Shown here one piece after another: positions 53,444 to 61,500 of a DNA stretch of 64,000 nt. The position numbers were made by a program, and so were the translations under genes. The notes beneath the pieces were generated by a model. It did no database searches, was not told the DNA's origin, and saw only the letters and a list, made by a program, of their open reading frames with translations. The stretch is from Bacillota bacterium (GTDB lineage: Bacteria; Bacillota; UBA4882; UBA8346), in the NCBI GenBank assembly GCA_023435225.1, contig JAEYRX010000040.1:1-64000 (forward strand), in the 5' to 3' direction. Position 1 is the stretch's first letter. Every line of letters starts with the position of its first letter.

Positions 53444-54994
53444 ATGAATACAGTAGAATCAACTATTGAAAAATTAGAAGAAGAAAACAATTTACTTAAA
53501 CAGCAAAATGCCGAGTTAATAACTAAAGTCAACTGGTATGAAGAGCAGTTTCGCTTAAGCAAACAGCGAGAGTTTGGGCGTTCCAGCGAAAAAAGCACAC
53601 CGGAGCAGCTTGGTATATTTAACGAGGCGGAAATAGAAGCAAAACCGGATGCCCAGGAACAAGCTACTATAGAAATCAGCTATACCCGGCGTAAAGGAAA
53701 AGAAACCAAAGAAGAAAAGCTTAAAAATGTCCCGTTAGAAACCATAGAATACCGCCTACCCCAAGAAGAACAAGTTTGTTCATGTTGTGGTGGACCATTA
53801 CATGAAATGAGCAAGCAAGAAAGGTTAGAAGTTAAATATATACCCCCGGTAATCTCCGGAGTAAAGCATATTCAATACATCTATGCCTGCCGTAACTGCG
53901 AAAAAAATGAAATCCAGACACCGATTATCACAGCACCAGCACCAAAACCAGCTTTGTCCGGCAGTATCGCTTCTCCATCGATGATTGCTTGTGTGATGAA
54001 TCAAAAGTTCGTAATGGGGCTACCACTATACCGGCAAGAACAAGATTTTGAAAGGCACGGGATCAGCATTTCCAGGCAGACGATGGCCAACTGGATGATC
54101 CAAGCCTCTGACCGATGGCTAAAGCAATTATATGAGAGAATGCGCGAAGATCTGCTTGCCAAAGACATTCTGCATGCCGACGAAACTACGCTTCAGGTTC
54201 TGCATGAACCGAATCGAAAAGCGGAATCGACTTCGTATATGTGGCTCTATCGTACCGGAAGAGACGGACCGCCGATTATCCTGTATGATTATCAGACCAG
54301 CCGGTCGGGTAAACATCCGGCGCGATTCTTGAAGGAATTTAAGGGCTACCTACATACGGATGGGTATGGGGGTTATAATGACCTACCCAATATTATCTCT
54401 GTAGGATGCTGGGCGCATGCCCGTCGGAAATTCGACGAGGCCTTAAAAGCTTTGCCTGCGTCACAAAAAAGTACTCAAACAGTGGCCGGGGAAGGGCTGG
54501 ATTTTTGCAATAAATTATTTGCAATTGAGCGGGAATTAGCTGAGGTTACGCCGGAGGAAAGGCATAAAAAACGTATCGAACATAGCTGCCCGGTACTAGA
54601 TGCCTTCAGAGACTGGTTAAAATATCAGACTCCCAGAGTTTTGCCAAAGAGCGCTTTGGGGCAAGCAATTCAATACTGTCGTAATCAATGGGATAAGTTA
54701 GAGGGGTTTATGAAAGACGGCAGATTGGAAATTGATAATAACCGGAGTGAGCGTTCCATAAAGCCTTTTGTGATAGGCCGTAAAAATTGGTTGTTTGCCA
54801 ATACCGCTAAGGGAGCAAATGCTAGTGCAACGATTTATAGCATTGTGGAAACGGCTAAAGAAAATGGATTGAATCCTTTTGATTATCTTAAGTTCCTTTT
54901 TGAGAAAATGCCGAATATGGATTTGGCAGATCGAAATGCTTTTGAGCAAATTTTACCTTGGTCGAAGACATTGCCAGATAATTGCAGGATTTGA
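53444..54994 (+). CDS. tnpC: IS66 transposase TnpC
   Basis: 516 residues. Leucine-zipper-like N-terminus (EKLEEENNLLKQQNAEL), zinc-ribbon CSCCGG...CRNC, then the DDE domain with Asp in HADETTLQVL, Asp in HTDGYGGYN and Glu in NNRSERSIKPF. The C-terminal FEKMPNMDLADRNAFEQILPW segment is usual for IS66. No frameshift seen. Confidence 0.96.
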   Translation: MNTVESTIEKLEEENNLLKQQNAELITKVNWYEEQFRLSKQREFGRSSEKSTPEQLGIFNEAEIEAKPDAQEQATIEISYTRRKGKETKEEKLKNVPLETIEYRLPQEEQVCSCCGGPLHEMSKQERLEVKYIPPVISGVKHIQYIYACRNCEKNEIQTPIITAPAPKPALSGSIASPSMIACVMNQKFVMGLPLYRQEQDFERHGISISRQTMANWMIQASDRWLKQLYERMREDLLAKDILHADETTLQVLHEPNRKAESTSYMWLYRTGRDGPPIILYDYQTSRSGKHPARFLKEFKGYLHTDGYGGYNDLPNIISVGCWAHARRKFDEALKALPASQKSTQTVAGEGLDFCNKLFAIERELAEVTPEERHKKRIEHSCPVLDAFRDWLKYQTPRVLPKSALGQAIQYCRNQWDKLEGFMKDGRLEIDNNRSERSIKPFVIGRKNWLFANTAKGANASATIYSIVETAKENGLNPFDYLKFLFEKMPNMDLADRNAFEQILPWSKTLPDNCRI

Positions 54995-55046
54995 GAAAAA
55001 ATCAACCCCCACCGGTTTGGCAAGGTGGGGGTTATTTGACGCTTAC

Positions 55047-55103
55047 GTAGTAAACCTTGGCGTTAGAGTCGCCAATCACCCCGTCGACCCTGGCCAGGTG
55101 CTA
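55047..55103 (-). pseudogene. RHS gene fragment cut by IS66
   Basis: Minus-strand translation HLARVDGVIGDSNAKVYY matches the start of the orphan RHS gene at 57392-57463 (HLARVDGVIDDSSAKVYYYHTD). It ends exactly at the IS66 right end, and upstream of HLARV the frame has a stop. About 19 codons of an older RHS copy remain. Confidence 0.75.
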
Positions 55104-55220
55104 GGTAAATGCATATTTTATAAGCTACTCAATGTGACTATATTAGATAAAACATCAGCTAAATATCAGTTTTTCAAAGTTCCATTTGGTTCCATTTTAA
55201 AATTTTTTTTGCTTACTCAA

Positions 55221-55253
55221 AGAAAAATAACAGCCCTAAAAGTTAGAGCCGTT
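55221..55253 (-). terminator. Terminator of the Rpn-like remnant
   Basis: On the minus strand AACGGCTCT, a 7-base loop, AGGGCTGTT and ATTTTT; one arm uses G-U pairs. Confidence 0.6.
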
Positions 55254-55265
55254 ACAAATTTAAAA

Positions 55266-55817
55266 TTATTGAATTTCCTTTTGCATGTCATTCTTAATTT
55301 GCCGGATCTGTTCAAGTGTTAGCCCAGTTATCTCAACAATTAAGTCATCGGCCATCTTTTTAGCCAGCATCTTCCGGGCTGTTTCTAATTTATCTTCTAG
55401 AATGCCTTCGGCTTTACCAGCCATTATCGCTTCTTCTTTCATCTCCCGGATCGCATGTTCCAAATTGTAAACCACTTCGGCCACCTCCCCTGGTCGGCTT
55501 TCAATAATAATTTTGGATACTTCATCGGCTTTCTCCGGCATGCTCCGAACCGCCACCGTCTGTAACCATACCATAAAAAAACTATACTCCTCAAGCGGCA
55601 AGGTCTCTAAGTAACCCATTACCTTTTTAAACCGGCGTAAAAATCCTTCCGGAGTATCTTTCTGGTCGAGTAAAAAGGCGGTTTTTATCCGGTTCGGTAA
55701 TTGAACCAAGGTTTCTTCCGAATACCGGTTCACATCAATTAGAATGTACTTTAAATCAATACCGTAACCATCAACCAAAGAATTCACCGGGGCGGGCAGA
55801 GGTAAGATAAACCCCAA
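55266..55817 (-). pseudogene. C-terminal part of an Rpn/PD-(D/E)XK transposase-like protein
   Basis: 183 codons. IDLKYILIDVNRYSEETL and the later VVYNLEHAIREMKEEAIMAGKAEG helix with LEQIRQIKNDM end are the C-terminal half of Rpn-family (recombination-promoting nuclease, Transposase_31-like) proteins. The N-terminal nuclease domain is missing: only a TTG precedes the frame, with a stop two codons upstream. Hence a 5'-truncated copy. The internal KAEGILEDKLETAR is the low-complexity helix common in this family. Confidence 0.7.
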
Positions 55818-55881
55818 AACTTAGTACTCTTTAGCAAATAAACCCTTAAATAATAAATTTATTTATCATCTATTTATCTTG

Positions 55882-56247
55882 TCATTCATATGCAATCCAT
55901 ACTGTTTGATTTGCTAAATAGGCATTTAAAAGCAAATCAAAAATGTCATTAAAAACACATTTTGTATCATTATCAAAAAGATCTGAATTAATATTTTTAA
56001 ACTGTTCAATTGTTGCTTGAATATCAGGTATTTCCCATGGACTGTTATCATACCATCCTTCATGCATATGATAAAAATATGCTAAGCCAGTCCAACCTAG
56101 TGATTCAGGTTTAATAGCGTTCATTATATTATCAAAATAACCTACCCACATGCGCAAAATTAGTTTTTGTACGTCATCATAACATATAAACTGTATTTCT
56201 GGTTCACCTTCAAATCCTTTATAATATTTATTAATAATTTTTTCCAT
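55882..56247 (-). CDS. Candidate immunity protein of the orphan RHS toxin
   Basis: 121-residue acidic cytosolic protein, no signal peptide or known domain. Features are aromatic-rich (WTGLAYFYHMHEGWYDNSPWEI) with a helical C-terminus. It starts 13 bases after the stop of the RHS toxin tip; GGGAG lies 8 bases before ATG 56247. Position, size and orientation are those of an RHS immunity gene. The function is inferred from position only. Confidence 0.55.
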   Translation of the reverse strand: MEKIINKYYKGFEGEPEIQFICYDDVQKLILRMWVGYFDNIMNAIKPESLGWTGLAYFYHMHEGWYDNSPWEIPDIQATIEQFKNINSDLFDNDTKCVFNDIFDLLLNAYLANQTVWIAYE

Positions 56248-56260
56248 ATTCATATCTCCC

Positions 56261-57430
56261 TTAAGGCGCTTGCCAGTGACCATTTGATAATAATGCATTT
56301 TGAACGGCAGTTGCTGTTCCATTTTGATATGCTTTTATTGCATTCTGCCATTCATGCATTGGTGTCCAATTATTATTTCCTGTTAACACATGCTGAACCT
56401 GTATTTGACCTGTTGGAGTACCGGGCGTTGTTCTTGTAACAACCCATGTATTACCTTGACCAGCTGGTGCTCCAGGGGTACGGGTATGCCACCGTGCCTC
56501 AAATTTGTATACTCCATCACTCCATGTATATCTTACTTGTTCATAACCTATTTTAGTTTGTATTTTAACATTAGCCGCAGAAGGAATATTTATTGGGCAT
56601 GTATTTGCTAATGTAGTTGTATTAACTGTCCCTGCTTTAGTAAAGTTAAACTTTGTAAATTCCACTTCCGGATTTTTCGGCAACTCCTGCGGTTTACTTA
56701 TCATACCTGTTGCAAAGGCAAACGCTAGTCCTTCAATATTTGCAATATGTCTTTGATTATGCAGATAGTATTCCGTTGTTGCAAGATTTGAATCAAACTT
56801 ATTAAAAAGTTCATAAAAACGATCAAAGTCACGTAGTTGACCTACATCATAACTTACTCCCGTTTTCTCTCCAAGTGACACAACCTCTGGTGTTGCTTCC
56901 CATTTCCACCATCCTAAATCATTAGCTAATTTACCGTGATTCCCCAATTGAATTTCATATAATCCAAACCCGAAATCCGTTGCTTTATCGAATCCATACT
57001 TCTCCATGTTAAAACAGATGTTATCCATGATATACTTAGGTATACCATATTCCAAGTCTAAATCATTCAACCACATCGCGTCTTGCTGGTAGATTAACCC
57101 GGTTGGATCTGTAAATATCAATGGATTATTCGCACAATATACATATAAATTCGGATTATTGGGATCGCCTGCCGGGTCTTCCGTTACAAACCTCCCACTC
57201 TCCTGATCATACCACCTCGCATTGAAGTAATACAACCCTATATCACTATCAAACTCTTTCCCCGTAAACCCATGGGTCTCCTCAATCTCACCGCTCTTAT
57301 CCAATTGACGGCCGAAGGGCAAATTATCGGCGCTGAAGACCACGCTGCCGTCCTGATCAGTGATCGCCCTAACCGTCCCCAAGTGGTCGGTATGATAGTA
57401 GTAAACCTTGGCGCTGGAGTCGTCAATCAC
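56261..57430 (-). CDS. Orphan RHS C-terminal toxin (RHS core plus variable tip), 5'-truncated
   Basis: 389 residues from GTG 57430; the frame is open to 57463 but without a start. Residues 1-112 are the RHS core end: KVYYYHTDHLGTVRAITD, GFTGKEFDSDIGLYYFNARWYD, GRFVTEDPAGDPNNPNLYVYCANNPL and the DPTG boundary. The other 277 residues are a unique tip. Its last 100 residues (FEARWHTRTPGAPAG, NTWVVTRTTPG, VQHVLTGNNNWTPMHEW) resemble small nuclease-type polymorphic-toxin tips, but the exact family cannot be named. No N-terminal shell or secretion part is attached, as in known orphan rhs-CT modules. The HLARV break point equals that of the fragment at 55047-55103. Confidence 0.75.
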   Translation of the reverse strand: MIDDSSAKVYYYHTDHLGTVRAITDQDGSVVFSADNLPFGRQLDKSGEIEETHGFTGKEFDSDIGLYYFNARWYDQESGRFVTEDPAGDPNNPNLYVYCANNPLIFTDPTGLIYQQDAMWLNDLDLEYGIPKYIMDNICFNMEKYGFDKATDFGFGLYEIQLGNHGKLANDLGWWKWEATPEVVSLGEKTGVSYDVGQLRDFDRFYELFNKFDSNLATTEYYLHNQRHIANIEGLAFAFATGMISKPQELPKNPEVEFTKFNFTKAGTVNTTTLANTCPINIPSAANVKIQTKIGYEQVRYTWSDGVYKFEARWHTRTPGAPAGQGNTWVVTRTTPGTPTGQIQVQHVLTGNNNWTPMHEWQNAIKAYQNGTATAVQNALLSNGHWQAP

Positions 57431-57465
57431 CCCGTCGACCCTGGCCAGGTGCTTGCCTAGTGCTT

Positions 57466-57551
57466 ACTTTTGAAAAAAAGCCAAATATAGATTTGGTGGA
57501 TTGGAATGATGAAAAAAATAACCCCCACACCGAATTTGACAAGGCGGGATC
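57466..57551 (+). mobile_element. Decayed IS66 right-end fragment
   Basis: FEKKPNIDLVDWN matches the TnpC tail FEKMPNMDLADRN, and AAAATAACCCCCACACCG with TTTGACAAGGCGGG then follows the IS66 right-end hairpin AAATCAACCCCCACCGG...GGCAAGGTGGGG. About 55 bases between them are deleted. It abuts the truncated RHS start. Confidence 0.6.
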
Positions 57552-57575
57552 GTTTGGATATTTACCTTGAATCTC

Positions 57576-58490
57576 TTAATTCAACCATAAAGCATACACA
57601 GATTTTGGTAATCTAAAGATTGATTTTTTATGAACATTATAAATTTCATACCGATTTTGATGTGAACTTTTATAAAGAATAAACCTGTTATCTGGTGAAA
57701 AACTTGGTTCAAAACCAACAATATCCGTATATTTTATTATTTGATTAGTTAAGAGGTTAATTTCAATAATTGCGCTTTTATCCTCCTTATTATTTCCCCA
57801 CGGATATGAAAAATAACTACATAAACCTTTTGTACCGTTATTATTAATATAAGGATCTTGACAACCATAAGCAATTTTATCATTAACTTTTTTATCAGCT
57901 AAGATTAGTTGTTTCTGATCACTCCCCTTTTTTTGTATAAATAAACTACGGTTTATAACAGATATTTTTATACCGTTTTTTTCTACAACTTTATTGAAGG
58001 TTTCCGGTCCTATGATATTGAGGTTTCGATTATCTTCTCGGTAAACTTTTAATCTTGTTTGATCATCCAGAACCATTTCTCTTATTTCAATATTTCCAGG
58101 ATTCAAAGCGACAATCTCTGTTGTTCTTAATAATTTTTGGTTCCCGTCAAAATCAATCATATATTCCTTTTTATATACTGTCCCAGTTTGAAATGACATA
58201 TACCTTGTATTAGTAATACTATCTGGTATAGTAGAAAAACGGGCATTTCTATTATCCTGAATTATAAGAAACACTTTTCCGTCTATACTTCTTATCGATT
58301 TATAATCAATCGTATATCCTCTCTCTTTAACTTCAAGTAACTTTCTTGAAGTCTTGCTTTCCAAATCAAATAAATATATTTCTTGTTTATTAGAAAAATA
58401 GATTATATAATTTTTTTCGTTTGCATATAACGATGGAGAGAATAATGATTGAAATAACATGATAATTGTCATAATAATAACACTTCCCAT
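57576..58490 (-). CDS. Exported beta-propeller-like protein behind the giant RHS toxin
   Basis: 304 residues. Signal peptide (MGSVIIMTIIMLFQSLF..., cleavage near ANEKN). The mature part has TolB/WD40-like strands such as IIYFSNKQEIYLFDLESK, KVFLIIQDN and FEPSFSPDNRFILYKSS, the last typical of TolB-like blades. It starts 25 bases after the stop of the giant RHS gene with AAGGAGA, the normal place of an immunity gene, and is followed by the IS66 relic. An exported immunity protein against a toxin active in the periplasm is possible; a housekeeping propeller is the alternative. Confidence 0.6.
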   Translation of the reverse strand: MGSVIIMTIIMLFQSLFSPSLYANEKNYIIYFSNKQEIYLFDLESKTSRKLLEVKERGYTIDYKSIRSIDGKVFLIIQDNRNARFSTIPDSITNTRYMSFQTGTVYKKEYMIDFDGNQKLLRTTEIVALNPGNIEIREMVLDDQTRLKVYREDNRNLNIIGPETFNKVVEKNGIKISVINRSLFIQKKGSDQKQLILADKKVNDKIAYGCQDPYINNNGTKGLCSYFSYPWGNNKEDKSAIIEINLLTNQIIKYTDIVGFEPSFSPDNRFILYKSSHQNRYEIYNVHKKSIFRLPKSVYALWLN

Positions 58491-58515
58491 ATTTTTATCT
58501 CCTTATTTATTGCAT

Positions 58516-61500
58516 TTATTGAGAACCCAAATATGAGCTTGAATAAATCCCCGTTTGCCTTAATAGAAGAGAAGTTTGCCATAAATATGGATGAACACCT
58601 ATATTAGGAACACCACAAAGCCATAATGCCCTCGAAGCGTAAGAGACACAACTATTACCTATTACTCTATATTGTAATTCCCCTCCTAAAAAGTTTTGTC
58701 CTTTATTTATTTGATCGCTAAAATATTTTAGTATTCTTTTATTTACGTTGAAAATTGGCAGTTTCATACCATCACTTGCATGATTATTCCAATGTTTCCC
58801 ATCGACTGTTTTAAATAAAATTGATTTTAAATCAATAAAGACTCGTTCAGCTGGTCCAACAGATATGCTTATGCCTTCTGCCTCATTTACAACAGATGCA
58901 TGACTTATTACATCTTTCTTTTGTGTTATTGCATCAACATTAACACCGCCACCAGGTAATGAGACTACATCTGTCAAATTTCCCATAGCACCAAAGAAAT
59001 ATCCAAGGTCCTCACTCCACTGATTGTCTCCGTCAAATAAAGTATTCCATTCTCCCTGTGTAAAATTGTAACTTCCAAAGCCAAAACAAATAGACAAATC
59101 TGTTTTTCCATCACTTATAGCATACATTCCTAAGGAGTTTATTGATGATGAAGTCATTATCCCTAGCGTATTTGCCATAGGAATCTCTGCTGCAGTTACT
59201 GCACCTCCAGCATAACCAGAAAGTCCGCCTATTATAGCTCCTCCCAAAACATAACCCAATAAATCAGCCCCATCTGCCCCATTTGCATTACCAATTTCAT
59301 ATCCCTCATACGCACCAAATGCTGCTCCAATAATTACTGGTAACCAAAAAAACTCTCCAGTCGGATCAATATAAATTACCGGATTATTATGACAATAAGT
59401 ATACCTATTCAATCCATCCAAGTTAGAATCCGGACTTATAAACCTCCCCAACATCGGATCATAATACCGCGCTCCATAATAATACAACTCACTAGCGTCC
59501 AACTCCTGGCCGGTAAACTTATATTTCAGATTACCGTCTCCCAGTGAATAATAAGTACCGCCAAATGGTTCATAATTAGCTCTATATATCAGTACACCGT
59601 TAATATCCGTCAGAGCCAGCGACGATCCTAGGTGATCCTGATGATAGTATCGCAACCCGTCCGTATTGGTGTTTTCAGCCACCCGTTGGCCGTTAGCAAA
59701 GTAATACTTTACCGTTTTGGTTTTACTGCCGCCTTCGAATTCTTCCTCATATTCGGCAAAGTAATACAAGGTGAACTTCCCGTTCTCAATCTTCTCAATC
59801 CGTCTACCTGAAGGGCTGTATTTATATGTACCGCCATCCGAAAGCGAAACCAGTTTGTTATCAAAATCCCAATTATAAATCCGGCCATCACTCCGGCTGG
59901 CCATATTACCATTGGCGTCATATGTATAAGTAAACTTGCCGTCATTAACTACCGCATGGGGCTGACTAACACTATATTGATAACTCTTTAATTCTTTCCG
60001 GACGATATTATTTATCTCGTCATATTGATACTGTTTAAAACCATAAGCGGATGATCCGGCGATGATCAACCGGTTCAAATCATCATACCCGTATGACTCG
60101 GTAAAATACTCATCGCCTGAGTCTTTCTTCTCTTTAATATTACCGGCCCGATCATACTCATAGGCTAATTTGAAAATGTCATTGGCGCCGCTTGATACAT
60201 GGATCTGTTTCAAGCGGTAACTATAGTAGGTCAATGCCGTATTATCATACTCATCTGCTTGGTCATAATAATCGTAATCCGTTTCGACTCCATTACCATA
60301 ACGCATTTTAGTCACTTTACCTAAGGGTGAATAATCAATACCGTTGATATAAGGTGAATCGCCAATTAATGTATCAAGGTTGCCGCTCCGGTTATAAGTA
60401 AAACTGACTACTTCTCCATCCGGGTATATCTCCGTGATTACCCGGTCTTGAGAATCATATGTCTTTCTCAAAGTCTTGGTATGACTGTCAATAGTCTGCG
60501 TTAGCGCCGCCACCCGGCCTCTGGCGTCATACTCATAACTCTCGCCCCCACCGTCATAGATCACTCTGGTAACCCGGCCTTTAGCATATCCATGTCCGCT
60601 TTCGTCATAATAAACACAGGTAGCCGATAAATCCGGATATTCTTTTTTAGTCAGCCGGTTTAAAGAATCATAATACATTTTAAGCGTTTGGCCTTTGGCA
60701 TCGGTTTGGGTCAATAGATTGCCGTTGGCATCATAAGTATAACTCCATAATCCCATATCCGGATCTTTAAACCCGATTTTCCGACCCAGCATATCGAGAG
60801 AAACCTCTATAACATTCCCTTTAGCATCGATGATTTGAATTTTATCCCAGGCTTTTTGAGTCACGGTAGTCGCATATACAGTTTGATTCGGATAAACCCC
60901 GGTATAACTGGTGACATATTCGGTATTACCAATAACTTTCTTCCCGGTCACATGTCCCTTCTCATCTATAGTCATGGTCTCCTGTTGATGATAGATCTTT
61001 TGCACGGAAGTCCCATCGGTATTATGTATCAACGTCTCCCGGCCAAGTGGATCAAATTCAATCCATTTATATTTGATATTTGGGTCCGGAGTAGAATATT
61101 CAAAACCAGTTGTGATATAAGGCACTGAAGTTTTATACTCCCTAACGCCGTCGAAATAATAATCAACGGTTATCCAGCCGCTTTCGGCTTCCGTTTTCTC
61201 CTGAATTACCCGTCCCAAACCGTCTATGTATTGATACTTTTCGATATAATTCCCATCCGACTCTTTAAGTTCAATCTTCATTCGACTAGGAAATAACTGC
61301 TTCCCGGTCTGGGTATCAATAAATTCATCCGGATAACTTTTCCGGGTGGTGGGATTTGCAGCAGTGTCACCCGGCGCAATAGTCGCCTTTTCCCTGGAGA
61401 ACTCATCATAAACCGTTTCCCAAACCACTCCGTTAGCGTCAGTTACTTTTATTGGACGCATTAAGTAGTCATAAATAGTTTCCTTGGTTTGTCCCAACGG

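Larger units (their letters stand above)
52581..55046 (+). mobile_element. IS66-family insertion sequence, complete
   Basis: 2466 bases bounded by GTAAGCGTAAAATCTTACCC on the left and the complement of GTAAGCGTCAAATAACCCCC on the right, enclosing tnpA, tnpB and tnpC in the usual order. All three genes are open and the DDE residues of TnpC are present, so it may still be active. The flanks (ATAATTTA left, GTAGTAAA right) do not form the 8-base duplication usual for IS66. The right flank continues as RHS sequence but the left does not, which points to a deletion or rearrangement after insertion. Confidence 0.9.

Noticed and set aside
52573..55054. 8-base target duplication around IS66
   Set aside because: Flanks ATAATTTA and GTAGTAAA are not the same, so a simple insertion is not supported.
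54879..55322. Open frame running through the IS66 right end into RHS sequence
   Set aside because: It is antisense or out of frame to tnpC and to the RHS fragment; a shadow frame.
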